Shown piece after piece: positions 46,190 to 58,047 of a stretch of DNA of 64,000 nucleotides; within the stretch, counting starts at the first letter, position 1; every line of letters starts with the position of its first letter. This DNA is from Aspergillus flavus. Lineage: Eukaryota; Ascomycota; Eurotiomycetes; Eurotiales; Aspergillaceae. The position numbers and the translations under genes were made by a program. Under the pieces are notes generated by a model. The model was not told the origin of the DNA. It saw nothing but the letters and a program-made list of their open reading frames with translations, and made no database searches. The DNA is taken from contig NC_092407.1 in NCBI RefSeq assembly GCF_009017415.1, positions 1,488,001 through 1,552,000 on the forward strand, read 5' to 3'.

Positions 46190-46767
46190 GGTAACTCTGA
46201 GACATCCCTGTGAGGCTTCGGCCAGCCACACGCTATTTTGCCTCGATGGAAAAGAGATGCAGTGCGGCTGTGAATCGATGAGGGACCTCAAAGGAGAAGG
46301 GATTGGGGTAGAGCAACGTCGTCGTGGATGCTCGGGGACAGAAGCCTTGCATTTTGGAGGATTATATCATCATTCTCGGTAGCAAGAACTTCGCAGAATA
46401 TTGAGGTAATGGAAATAACTGAATTAACTGTTACAAACGACCCAACAGCTGTGAGCATGTATTTTTTTTTTTTTTTTTTTTTTTTAATAACACTCTCATA
46501 TATGGCAGCTTACCTCCTCGGCACAAACAAGCTCATGGAACATGGACGATAGGACAATATACGCAGCTTCCACAGCTGAGATTGATCCGAGATCGCGTCC
46601 ATCAAGAAAGAACAACAAGGACCATTTCTCTGGTGGACTAGTTGGTCAAGGGGACTTGAAAGTGGCACAAGGCACGTTACTTTCCATAAGCTAGTTGAAC
46701 GTAGAGCGGGCGGTTGCACACCAGAGCACGTACACCGTTCCACTAGCCCTCTCTACTTATTCTTGAA
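46190..46767. other. Intergenic with homopolymer run
   Basis: Besides the T run, nothing is recognised. Confidence 0.5.
46462..46485 (+). repeat. T24 homopolymer
   Basis: Run of 24 T on the plus strand in an intergenic region; could be a reverse-transcription poly(A) remnant on the opposite strand or a simple repeat. Confidence 0.8.
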
Positions 46768-47025
46768 TCAACCTAGACTAGTTTCCACATCCTGCTGAAC
46801 GCCTGTTGCCCTTGAAATCAAATACCGTGCAGCAACTTCGGTGTCAAGAGCAGCTTTGACAAATTGGTTCAGTAGTAGGCGTTCTGTGGGCGAGAGCGCG
46901 GCCGGGACAATAACCTCACACGCGCTGCTGGCGGCGGTCAGCGATGAACCTGGATCCTAGTAGTGTCGTAATAGCTCGCAGGCAAACGAGAGGCGTTCAG
47001 GTTCGAACTTGTCAATGGCGCTGCA
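46768..47025 (-). pseudogene. 3' relic of an unidentified gene
   Basis: The minus strand reads IDKFEPERLSFACELLRHY, stop TAG at 46957-46959, then DPGSSLTAASSACEVIVPAA and LLLNQFVKAALDTEVAARYL, ending GVQQDVETSLG and a stop at 46768. Composition and length suggest a real protein end interrupted by one nonsense codon (TAG for CAG). The upstream part of the gene is not found. Family not recognised. Confidence 0.35.
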
Positions 47026-48261
47026 GTGGTTTCATCAGCTCATGAAAGGGGGAACAGAAGCAAAAGGTGGCAAGTAAATATGATCGGCAAGTAAACTTTT
47101 CAGTTACCCGCCAGTTGACCGCTTCCTACACGTCCTAATCCTTTTTCTGCCTACATTTCCTAGTAAGGTCACGTTACGGACAGTATTGACCAATGATCTA
47201 AGTCAACATCAATCTAAACCAACATCGATCAATCCATGTCACGCGATTTGATATCATCCTTCATCGTCGTTCGTCGAGATATGAGCGGAGAGTTCCAATT
47301 CTACTACAAACCATCGAGAAAAGCCAAAGCAGTCTAGCATAGGTCTTAGAGCCTCAGACACCGTCTGCTTGCACCTCCGGGTTTCAGTGGAGTCCACAAT
47401 GAAGTCCTAGGTTCTTGAGACCCCAATAAAGTAGTATCGTGGAAGAGAGAGTGGGCGATATCGTGGAAAACGGAGCTATCGATTCGAAAGCGAATATGCT
47501 AGAATCTAATCTAGCTAGACTCATATCACCCTGTGACTTAAGGACTTGCTTTCTCGAGGCGATGAAGTTTCATTACGTATCATGATGACCCTTGGGTTAC
47601 AGAAAAAACTCTCGGTATCCTGCGACATCACTAGTCTCCCCTCCCTACATCGTTGTTTCCGAAATTAGCGGTGACAAATAATTCCACTTTACAGGATCTG
47701 GTACGTCAAAGGTATTGCGATTAAACAGGGTATCATTCATAGGCTAAAGTATAGGTATTGGCTAGTACTAATATCGTTGCAGTTGGAATGCCCCACCAAA
47801 GGCGTCCACGCTGTCAGGGTGGGTGTTCCCATTGGTTGTGCATTAGGTATCCGTATACCACCTTCGATCCACATCCACCGTCACCATCCCACGCCCCGGA
47901 CGACGCCTGAAAGCCGAGGGAAAGGGCGGATCGGAATTGTCGTCGGAACGTAGGGCTGGCCTGCGGCTGACGGTGGGGGAAGGTCTCCCATTGTGTCGAT
48001 CCGATATTTCTTATGGTGCAGCCGTTTGTCCGAACATGATTTTGTAATCCAGTGAGCACGACATATTACTCAATCGTCGAAAAGAGACAGTCTCCGGCGC
48101 TATTCAAGATTGACTTTCCGAGATGGGATGAGACGCGTGGTGGACGTAAGCGAGACCGAACATGCATTTTCTCGGAAATTGGATTTGAGTGGCGAAGGAA
48201 GAGAGAATTTTCACTCCCTACACCGTACAGACGGGCGATATTCAAGGGCCGTGCAGCCTCA
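47026..48261. other. Gene-free stretch
   Basis: No coding recognised on either strand. Confidence 0.5.
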
Positions 48262-48732
48262 TTAAGCGTGGAGGGGAGCCCATTTGCGGCAGCCGCCTCG
48301 GAGAATGATCTGTGGCGTGAGGCTGCAATTCTTGTCTGAACCGCATGACGATTCGACATATTTGAGAAAACAACTCACGACATCGGGGGAGTAGTTTTGG
48401 TAGGCGTAAAATACGGGGGTTTTCCCATCGTGGTCTTGGGTGCAGCAGTTCGCACCTCTCTCAAGGAGTGTTTCGGCTATTGTTGCAGATGATAGCTGGG
48501 CTGCAAGATGCAATGCGGTCTGGCCCTGGTTGTCCTTAGGGCACCAGGCAATGCCGTAGTCCAGCAACCGTTCGACAGCTTTCAAGTGACCGTTAAGGAC
48601 AGCCAAGTGGAGAGCTGTACGGTTATCGGAGTCCTTGCCAGTGAGGACAGCCTTGTTCTTCAGATATTCCTGTTCCATGGATGCTACGTCACCGGTAGCA
48701 GCAGCATGGAGAAAGAGTTGATGGCTGTCCAT
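48262..48732 (-). CDS. Short ankyrin-repeat protein
   Basis: ATG at 48732. About four ankyrin units: QLFLHAAATGDVASMEQEYL, NRTALHLAVLNGHLKAVERL, QGQTALHLAAQLSSATIAET and DGKTPVFYAYQNYSPDVV. The frame is open to 48262, but a GTGAGT donor after SPDV and a CAG at about 48309 would allow an intron of about 70 bases, giving a slightly different end. A TATA-like box lies 80 bases upstream. At about 130-156 residues it is short for a functional ankyrin protein, so it may be a truncated copy of a larger one. Confidence 0.65.
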   Translation of the reverse strand: MDSHQLFLHAAATGDVASMEQEYLKNKAVLTGKDSDNRTALHLAVLNGHLKAVERLLDYGIAWCPKDNQGQTALHLAAQLSSATIAETLLERGANCCTQDHDGKTPVFYAYQNYSPDVVSCFLKYVESSCGSDKNCSLTPQIILRGGCRKWAPLHA

Positions 48733-48810
48733 GGTGATTGTCGGGTTTTAGTACAGGGAAGTAGAAACAAGAGTGGTAAGCTAAACTCACGCAAGGCGCA
48801 ATAGCTCGCC

Positions 48811-48818
48811 TTTATATA
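48811..48818 (-). promoter_or_regulatory. Probable TATA box of short ankyrin gene
   Basis: TATATAAA on the minus strand about 80 bases before the ATG at 48732. Confidence 0.4.
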
Positions 48819-51432
48819 TTCAGGACAATCAGCAGGGATGTCTGGCCATGTTTTAAACGAACGAGCGAAACATGACTAGCCTCCGACCAACTACGAATGT
48901 GGATGTCTGCTGCATATTAGACTACGGCCGCGTCGGCTTCGAATTAACCAAGTGGATAAATCGCCCCTGGGTTATTGCTTAGCCTCTCATCTCCCACGGT
49001 TTCATTTGGATGGCCTCTCCAGAACGCATAAAGTCTAGTTTGTGAAGTTTTTGGATAGTAATGACCAGTAGTCACAAGAAAAAGAATCAACCAATCACCA
49101 GAGAAGACAGTTATATAGGAGAAGATTCATCAGTGAGGCTTATGGTAGGCAGCTCGCAGCAGCAGCTGGTCCGCACACGACTGATTGCCTTTCTTGGCCT
49201 AATGCAAACCTCGCAACGAGATATTAACCCCTAGGGCCTAGGCTAGAGCAAGCACTAGACCTAGGTAGATGTCGACTGATTGTCTAGTGCCGCGTTTTTG
49301 TGGTTCCGCGAGAGTTGTGGTGGGACCGTCCACCATATATTTTCTTCGGCCGTACTCCGTGATTAGTTCAGTTTCGCCATGCTGACTGGAATATCGGGGG
49401 AACCGACTCGAACCCAGGAAAGGTCCCGTTGTCACCACCAGCAGGGGGTTGTAAGACACTTAATTTTATGGTTAAATGTGATTCGATGTCTCTGGTGATC
49501 TCGTATTGAGTCTCCGATCCACGGCTAGCAGTCTCTTTGGCTCCCACACTAGCGTCTTGTCCTGTCTTGACCTGTTGCAGGTTCGAAAATTTTTCATGTG
49601 ATGAGAATGGCAGAATTATTCACACCTTTGGCGACAGGCCAGGGGTACAGATTACCCAATTGGATTATGTTTGCTGCCACTCGACTTGGGATGGTTACGT
49701 TGGGGGGGATCTGGAACGGGTGGGCTCAAAGTGGGTATACCCTAAAACCGCCAACGAATCTTGTTCTTGAGCTACGGGGGAACCCCGGAGTAAGTCGTAA
49801 TTGGTGCTTTCGTTGTAGGTCGTTGGTCAATTTTCGTTAAGCGAGGTATGGATATCTACCAGCGGGAAGAATATTTTGTAGGAAAGGGATTTTTCATTGC
49901 TTTTCTCTGTACGGAGTACATCAACGGCATGGCGAAGCATTTCTGTTCAGTCTTGCATAGTCAAAGCACAGGCACCTAGTGATTATATGAAAATCTTGGC
50001 TAGAGGAAGCTTGGCCATCTCAAATCAGAACAAAGAGATGCAGTGAGCCAGGCAATCCCCATAATGCTGAGGGTTATAACTTATATGCATAGAACAAATC
50101 TCTTTATTCTAACAATCGGCCCACTATTGTTACATTGACGCACTCTTATGAATCTTCATCTATCTAGTCGGAGCATAATGATCCTACATTCCGTTATCGG
50201 ACTTGGTCGAGTCATGTCAATAGAAGAAACCACATCACTGGCCAATTGAGCTTGGATTTATTAGAAATTACCATATGTAAGTCCTTCCAAGTATGATATC
50301 ATACCTGTCATCCTACCCCAGAGTGGGGAAGGTGAATTCCGTCGCGGGTGTTATTGCGCAATATCGATATCTACATTAGTAAACGATACACAGGCCTATA
50401 GCATCCTGGTAGCCCTTCTAAGTACGGCAGTACAACGACATAATATTGACACATGTCCCTAAGAGGGTGGGAAACCATCAACGTCTTCTTTATGTACCAG
50501 GAATATATATATAACCAAAAAGGGCGGTGACAAAGCAGGGTCTGCTCCACAGGGACTGGTGAAGATAGCATCCAAAACGCAGTCCATATGGTTTGTAGCT
50601 TTGTATGCAGAGGATAGGAATAACACTTCCATCCCCAAATACACTGATCAGGATATCCAACACGATATACGGACAAGGTCGTGGTTCTAACGACATGACT
50701 TGAAGTAGGGGTTTAGTAGGTGCAGTATCAAATCCACATGAAGTGTCTTGATTGTAAGCATAGATGGCTATAACAGCCGTTGGACCCCTTAGCTTGCGAG
50801 AAGCTGGGTGGAAATCATATCGTTCCAATGAATTACGATGTGACTCCCTGTATAAGTTATGCATAATGTATTGATTATGACGCAGTTAGCGAATCAGCTG
50901 ATCATTCATTCCTATCTCGACATAATGAGCTGCCGGGAAGTTAGTTATCAAAAGCTAAAACGCCCACCGAAAGCAGATATACATATTTCATACACCCTTG
51001 TCATAGTGGAGAGGTAATTCCTTTCTTTTTGGATTTTCTTTTTTTTCGACATGTTTCTGATTCTTAATGCAGCACTTAATCTTTTACAAGAGTCAATGTA
51101 GTGGTCAAAACTTTACCAATATCAGGCTGTCCTAGAGAGAATGATTTGATCTATCACTTTGGGGGCGTGACGAGTGGGGAATTTGGCTAACTGCGCTTAA
51201 TGGGGGAATCAATGTGCATGGAGAGGATGAGCGATAAAGCAAATCCAAGGGCGTGTGGGTTTGGGAGCTGCTTGTTCGAAGTCTCCATATGCACAGTGAC
51301 GTGTCTTGTTACCGAGCGGGGGTTTGTATACACTGCTAGTCCATCGTATAAAGATATTTTCCTGTCACCGATTTCTTTCCATGTGCAGCTAGTCTTTCTT
51401 TTACACGAAGAACCACTATTTCTACCTTGAAG
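48819..51432. other. Long gene-free stretch
   Basis: About 2.6 kb without a supportable gene. Frames at 49537-49840 and 50371-50864 are open but overlap in several phases and match no family. The last 100 bases precede a P-loop pseudogene. Confidence 0.5.
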
Positions 51433-52020
51433 ATGCGACCCGATACTTCTATCTATATTATAGGAACACAATGCACAGGCAAGACTACTCTTGTGAATGC
51501 CTTATTCAACGCCTTTCACGGCCAACGTAATGACATCGTTATACACAGAATCCCAGAAGTAGTTCGAACTGTTCTTCGAGAGACCGGCATCACGCGCAAT
51601 GATATTCCGAATGACCCATGGAAGGCACTTGAGCTCCAGAAATTGATTCTTCGTGCACAGTATGAGGCTGAAAGCAAGCAATCCGGTAACCTAGTGCTGT
51701 CTGACCGGTCCGGCATTGACGCTCTCGTGTATGCCGCCAGATATGGGCCCCCAGGCAGTCGAGAGATGCTGGAAAACACAAGAGAATGGCAATATTTGCC
51801 AAGTCGGATGATGCAGTCCTTGGTAGTCTTGTGTTCGCCACATCGGGAATGGCTGGTGGATGATGGAACATGATTGATGCCGAATAACTGGGAGGATTGG
51901 CAGGAAACAAATATGATATATTACCGGGTTTTGATAGAGTAGGGTCTCTATTACGTAGTTCTTCCCGATTCCTAGGTGTTGAAATTAGAAGACCGGGTTG
52001 ACTTGCGTATGCGGTCCTCG
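51433..52020 (+). pseudogene. P-loop NTPase (NadR/AAA_28-like) with three in-frame stops
   Basis: ATG at 51433. Walker A is SIYIIGTQCTGKTTLVNALF. Conserved IHRIPEVVRTVLRETGIT, LILRAQYEAE, LVLSDRSGIDALVYAARYG and LVVLCSPHREWLVDDGT follow. The frame then meets TGA at 51871, where an Arg is expected, but continues in the same frame with LMPNNWEDWQETNMIYYRVL, TAG at 51940, GLYYVVLPDS, TAG at 51973 and VLKLEDRVDL, which is the normal C-terminal end of this fungal family. Each stop fits a C-to-T change (CGA, CAG, CAG). The Walker half is intact, so a truncated product of about 146 residues could still be made. Confidence 0.75.
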
Positions 52021-52868
52021 ATCCCTAACGTTTCTAACCTGTCCTACAAACAACTGGTGGGAGGTAGGTAGGAAGGATATCTGGGAGGATGGGGATTACC
52101 CTGGCAAATCTCTATATTTGTGGCCCTGGCACTCTTGCTTTTCTTGTTGTTTGTTTTTCAACATGATTGACTGCACATTCCTTGACAAAGACTGTGCAAT
52201 TTGATGTCGAGTGCCAATTAGCAGAGACATATATTCTACCTAATGTAGACCAACCTGACCTCTTCTTGATAACTCCCCCAATCACTCACGGCCAAGTGAC
52301 CACGCTATAAAAGCCCCGTTCGGTTCGAGCAGGGAATTTCCCTTCTGGGAAATGGCGCAGCTACATTGCAGTTTTGACTCATGGCAATGGGTAGGAGTGA
52401 ATCGCAGCCTTGCATCTATAGTTACTCTACTAACCTAAATAGGAAGGTTTAGCTGTGGTCGGACCTCAAGCTGTGTGTGCAGCTCAGCTGGGCTCTACGC
52501 GAATGGCTACCCAAGATCTATTCCTTGACCCGCCCTAAACTGTCGATCGATGATGCCTTACTGGATATATCTATGGGCTATCAATTCAATATGGTAGGCA
52601 GCCACCTGGTTCCCTTTGCTCTAAACCACCATTTGTTCACAAAAGGTTTTTAGTATAAAAGCTGCTGTGCCAGGTATCTCCTTCACCTGTTCAATCATCT
52701 TTAGCCAAGCGAAGTACTTAGCTATATGGTCGATTAAACATTTTTGTTCTTGCTGCTCACACGTTCTTTCGCTGCACTTTCCGTCTTTATTGAAATACAC
52801 TCGCCTTTGCTTTGAGTTTGCTTTACCGAACCCTAGTCAGTTGCGGTACTAGGTAATTACTGGTGAAA
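52021..52868. other. Intergenic upstream of dynamin-like gene
   Basis: No coding recognised; contains the dynamin-gene promoter. Confidence 0.5.
52654..52660 (+). promoter_or_regulatory. Probable TATA box of dynamin-like gene
   Basis: TATAAAA about 210 bases before the ATG at 52869; distance implies a leader of some 180 bases. Confidence 0.35.
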
Positions 52869-55579
52869 ATGGTCTTGCGTCAGTTCTCAACTAGTTCCTT
52901 GGAGGCATTATGCGCAGAGGAGCACCTGGAGCTGCTAGATTCTGTCGACACTCTCCGTTCTCAGGGCATCAGCCATTATATCTCCCTTCCACAGATAATT
53001 GTCTGTGGAGACCAGTCCTCAGGCAAAAGCTCCGTGTTGGAGGCGATATCCGGTGTTTCGTTCCCAGTTAAAAGCAATCTTTGCACCCGCTTCCCAACAG
53101 AGCTTGTCCTGCGCAAGAGCTCCCACATTGGCGTGAAAGTATCTATTGTTCCTCATCGCTCTCGTAGTCATGTGGAGCAGGATGCACTCTCGCGTTTCCA
53201 CGAGGAGCTCGAGAGCTTCGAAGGACTTCCAACGCTGATCGAGAATGCAAAAGCTGCTATGGGTATATTTACTCATGGCAAAGCCTTCTCCAATGACCTT
53301 CTGCGAGTCGAGGTCTCGGGGCCCGACCGTCCCCATTTAACGATCGTGGATCTTCCCGGGCTGATCCACTCGGAGACGAAGCTGCAGTCGGCCGCTGATG
53401 TTGCCCTCGTTCAAGATGTGGTTCAATCGTATATGAAGGAGCCAAGGAGTATTATTCTTGCCGTTGTATCCGCCAAAAACGATTTTGCAAATCAGATCGT
53501 TCTGCGACTTGCGCGAGAAGCCGATAGCTTTGGCCACCGAACACTTGGTGTCATTACGAAACCTGATACATTGGTTGAGGGCTCGGAAAGTGAGTACCAG
53601 TTTGTTTCATTGGCCAAGAATCAGGAAGTCACTTTTCGCCTCGGTTGGCATGTCCTTAAGAATATGGACACGGAGAAAGGGAATTATAACCTTTCTGTTC
53701 GAGGACAAGAGGAAGCCGAGTTCTTTTCCAGGGGGATTTGGGAAGACTTGCCACGGTCGCATGTCGGCATAGACACACTGCGACAACGACTCAGTAAGCT
53801 ACTTCTCGGACAAATTGCCACCGAGCTACCCAGCTTGATCGATGAGATCCAGTCTAAAATGGACCTATGCGTTAAGGGACTCGAGAAACTCGGAGAACCT
53901 CGCGCTACCCTCAAGGAGCAGCGATCGTACCTTCTCCATATTAGCCAATGTTTTCAGACTCTCGTGAGATCTGGTCTAGATGGCAGTTACAATAGCTCCT
54001 TTTTTGAGAGTGCCCACTCAGAAAATGGATATCACAAGCGAATGCGTGCAGTTATCCAGAATCTGAATGAAGATTTTGCGCAGCACATAACCGAAAACGG
54101 GCACTACCGTGACATACTCAGCGGTGGGCAGCCGGGCACGAGTCAATCATCATCAGCTGAACAGTTGTTTGTCTCTCGCAAGGAATATCTCCAGCATATC
54201 GAAAGGTTACTGCGACGAACCAGAGGGAGAGAGCTGCCTGGAACTTTCAACCCAATGATCGTCAATGATCTGTTTAAGGAGCAATCCCAACCATGGCAGA
54301 GAATTGCGACTGCTCACGTCACAAAGGTCTGGGATGCTACCAAAACATTTATTTGCGCGGCCGTTGCGGAAGTTAGTGATATGGCAACCTTGGGAGCGTT
54401 GTTGAAGGACGTTGTCGAGCCAGCTCTCAGTGATCTCTTGCACAGCATGGAGGCAAGGTTGACTGAATTGCTAGAGCCGCATCAAGCTGGACACGCGATT
54501 ACTTATAATCACTCCTTTACCGAGGATCTACAGAAGGCTCGTCGTGATATAATGGAGGACCGGTTCTCCCACGTTTTAACTGATTTCTTCGGCGTACCCC
54601 AAATTACAACATCAATCAATACCTACTACAACAACAATGGCAACCCCCCTAGCGACGACAACTACGACAAGACCCCGCAAAAAGACCCCTTCGACGATGA
54701 CTGTTACTACAACACCAACAAGAAGAGAAACAAGAACAGAGACTTTAACCTTCGTAAACTTTTAGACTCGCTGCTCGAATCCACTGAAACCGATATGATC
54801 TGCTACGCCGCCCGGGAAGCTCTCGATTGTACACTTGCATACTACAAAGTATGTATTTTGAAGCTTCTCATTTGTCCAAGGAGTATGAAATATTAACACG
54901 GTCCAGGTTGCACTCAAGCGGTTCATCGATGGTGTCGCAACTGACGTGGTCGAAACTACCCTTACGAAGTCTCTCAATCAACTGCTTTCACCAATAGTAG
55001 TACACCATATGTCTGATACATCGGTCTCGCGTATTGCAGGGGAATCGAAGGAAAATCGCGACTTACGCGAACAACTTTCCAAAAAGCTCGAGATTCTAGA
55101 AAGTGGGTCGAAGACTTGCAGGAAGTTTGTCAATATCCAGGGGATAAGTATGCTATCGTCATATCTATAATATCTGAAAAAATCTGAAGCCGACCGAGCT
55201 AATCAAGAGTATCTAGCCATGCCAAACTCCGGCACTCAGCAAATCAGTGACCTGAATGTTCCTGCTGGCAATCAGGGCGATCAGCCTCCTAATAGTCAGC
55301 CTTGGAATAACCAGGTTCCGCATAATCAGGATCCGAATAATCAGGGAGGTAATATAGGTGGAGACTGGTCAAATTGTGAGTGCCGAACGTGACCTTTTGG
55401 ATGGAAACGGTTACTGACACTCCATTGTGGCTGTTCTCTCTCCATCAGAGGATCCAGCCCCTGAACCAGAGGTCGGCTATGTGGACTCTGGCCTCTCACC
55501 AGTGGAAGGCAAGAAAACTACCGAAACAGTGATAAGGGGTAAAGGGAAGAAGGGTAAGAAGAGCAAGAAAAAAAACTAG
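52869..55579 (+). CDS. Dynamin-like large GTPase
   Basis: Fungal dynamin/Mx-type GTPase. The ATG at 52869 (MVLRQFS) is the first in a frame open from a GTG at 52863. GTPase motifs: G1 VCGDQSSGKSSVLEAISG, G2 Thr in NLCTRFPTEL, G3 TIVDLPGLIHSE, G4 GVITKPDTLV. A long helical stalk follows, then an Asn/Asp-rich linker (YYNNNGNPPSDDNYD) and a GED-like segment (MICYAAREALDCTLAYYK joined to VALKRFIDGVATDVVET). Short introns then lead to a Gln/Asn-rich tail (NQGDQPPNSQPWNNQ) and a lysine-rich end (KGKKGKKSKKKN, stop at 55579). The last two junctions are less certain. Likely remodels membranes; this subfamily often sits beside incompatibility or accessory genes. Confidence 0.85.
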
Positions 55580-56133
55580 TTCAATGCCATCTGAGCAGCT
55601 GGCGAATCCTCTCTAGTTACTACTTAAATTGTGAATTCAAAGGTTGATCTTGATCAAATAGTGTCTGTAATGATACATGGTCTACAGGCTTCTATTGTGC
55701 ACTATCTTCGTCCGGAAGTTTTAAAAGTTACAGTTAGATATTTGATCAAACACCGGTTACGCTTTTCAGTGGCTCATATGCAATTCTGAATAGTGAGAGT
55801 CTGTAATGCATCCCTCATCTGAAGGGCAATATTATTAGGCAACCTGTCGACCTCCCAATACGTAACGTAAAGAGTGGCTTGGACGAGAATTAATTTTACG
55901 CCTTGGATTTCACGGTCTCTATCAGACTCTGGGAGATGACGAAGGGCTTAATAGTGGACGTTCTAAATGACCACGGCCCAGTTGGTTGATAGATTGCAGT
56001 TCCGCACATGATCTAATAAGTCTAGAAAAAGCCAAAATGCAAGTGCACTATCGAAAACAACGCCGAAAACAACAACAATTAACGGAATAGGTATCTAGAA
56101 GCAGAAAGACAGACGATACCAAAAGGAAATACA
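55580..56133. other. Convergent intergenic
   Basis: 3' flanks of dynamin-like and RTA1 genes; nothing recognised. Confidence 0.5.
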
Positions 56134-57144
56134 CTAAGCCGACGAAAGCCGATGCAATTGCGTAGTAGTACCATCGGACTCGCCACCCCGCCTCTGCATA
56201 TTCCTCGGATTCAAGAGCTTCGAAGGATGATAGAAGCTCATAACAACCATAGTGAAGAACATCAGCATCGAATCAAAGACATACATGAACGCCTCGTGAC
56301 TAATCAAATATCCAGCATTTCCCTGCGCGTACTCGATCAACCGGAAAATGGACCGAACAAGAATAAGCACACTCGACACGTAAAGCACACCCATGATAGT
56401 TACCCACGTAGTTTCCGTCCGCTTGGTTTGGCCTTTGATTAAAGATTTCTCCGTGGGATTTTGGTGAATCCGCCAGTGAAAGATTGTCGAGGTGACGATG
56501 AAGACGCTGAAGAATGCGAGTTGAACGGCGAGACCGATGATGGTGACTGTCTCGCCTGTGTTCATGGCGCTAAGAGTTCCGCTGGCCATTATGCCGCCGC
56601 CTGGAGGTTCTGTGTTAGTTTAAAGCTGGAGATAAAGTGGAGGAGACGATGCATACCTGCTGCTTGCATGACGAATGCGACTACGTCGCCGATCACGAAT
56701 ATCAAGGTTAACCATCTTATGGGCACGATGCTGAGGGCTTCTGCGTCCAGGTACCGGATTAATCGACCAAGGGTCATGTATATTGATGCAGCGTAGAGAG
56801 GAGGGGCAAGGAGGATCATGATCGTTTGGACGGAATAGATGGGTATGGAGTTGGTGTCGTTGTGCGCTAGTGTACGGCAGATATAGCCGATAATTTGAAC
56901 TTTGCATGTATTAGTATTTTGCTCATTCTTGTACACTACATTGAGTTATGTCATGAGATCAGGAGGAAAACTTACAAACTCCTCCAATAACGAACACGAG
57001 GAAATACCATGATCTTAGGCGAATCACTTGGTAGAGGTGATAGAGAGTAATGAGAGCGAATAGAACAAGGAACAGGATTGCTGCCCCAAGCGAGGGTGTA
57101 TATCGGTATAGTTTGAATTCGAACGTCCCTTCGGTGGAGTCCAT
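56134..57144 (-). CDS. RTA1-family membrane protein (copy A)
   Basis: Seven-transmembrane RTA1/RSB1-like protein, a family linked to lipid translocation and resistance to amphiphilic compounds. Three exons from the ATG at 57144. The first has YRYTPSLGAAILFLVLFALI and YFLVFVIGGV; the second IIGYICRTLAHND and SIYMTLGRLIRYLDAEALSI with IFVIGDVVAFVMQAAG; the third begins GGIMASGTLSAMNTGETVTI and has VRSIFRLIEYAQGNAGYLIS (signature) and YVFDSMLMFFTMVVMSFYHP. Exon borders match copy B at 61.5 kb. About 280 residues. Confidence 0.9.
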
Positions 57145-58047
57145 CTTGGTCGAAGTGTGAATAGTTGAGCTGTGATGATGGCAAATGTGGACTGGCTCTA
57201 ATAGACAATTCCACGTTCTACCCAGGCTGCTTTCTCACAAAAGTTTGAGGTTAAAAGCCAAAGTAGAGATGGACCGGGAAGGGACTGGGAACAGGAGTTA
57301 AGAATGAAATATGACTGGAATATTTAGACGTTATCGTCGTTTCTTAATATATACTCTGACCTGTTGATCATCCTGATAGATCCTTCGCCATGAATCCACT
57401 CTAGCCCATTTAGTCTTTTCCACCGATCCTTGACCGGCCATCCCATGGCTTACCAGAAGCTTTAGATTTAACTCTACCATTACATCTAAGTCGAGAATAG
57501 GACTAGGCAGGACAGCCAAGGTAACCATGAAAGTTGAGACCAAATCGTTAACCAACGATATCACTTCATGATTCCAGAGGTAGGGCTTTGTGGACCATAG
57601 TGGCAAAGAGACTGAAATATCTTTCAACCAGAGCAAAAATGACCCACTCTCGGCATATTGCTAAAAACGGTGCACGCGCCCGGGCATACGATAGTACGAG
57701 TATACGAGAATGCGAAAATACGAATCGCCAACGAGATGACCATAGATTCGCGGTGCTTCTTCGAGATTGCCCTCTAAATAAGACTTTTTATCTACACTCG
57801 AAGCAAACTCATGTCCGTTGAAAGTTGACTTCGTTTTGTCCTAAAGAACTGATGTGATGTCTATCAGGAAGCATGACAACCAGCAGCGTAGAACATATTG
57901 TATTATAGGGCTTGTTAACAATACTTTGGAAAACAAGAATAGAATAAGAAAGTTGGTTTAGACCCACCTAGTGTTGTTTGTTTTTTCGCCTTTTCACCTA
58001 GTTCAGCTGACTGGATGACTAACTGGCGATCTCGCATCTTTTGTCCG
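57145..58047. other. Intergenic upstream of RTA1 copy A, with TACGA repeats
   Basis: Holds the copy A promoter and a TACGA-rich repeat at 57685-57726. No coding recognised. Confidence 0.5.
57685..57726 (+). repeat. TACGA-core short repeat array 1
   Basis: Imperfect 8-base units with the core TACGA (ATACGATA, GTACGAGT, ATACGAGA, then ATGCGAAA and ATACGAAT). The same core recurs at three other places in the next 3.5 kb. Confidence 0.65.

Noticed and set aside
46462..46485. T24 run as a sign of a retrotransposed gene or LINE insertion
   Set aside because: No adjoining reverse-transcriptase, processed gene copy or target duplication seen.
49537..49840. Weak likeness to the start of an old-yellow-enzyme flavin reductase (MAELFTPLATG)
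   Set aside because: Only one short motif fits, nothing downstream continues, and two phases are open at once.
50371..50864. Three overlapping minus-strand open frames
   Set aside because: No motifs, all phases open, cysteine- and tyrosine-rich composition typical of noncoding DNA.
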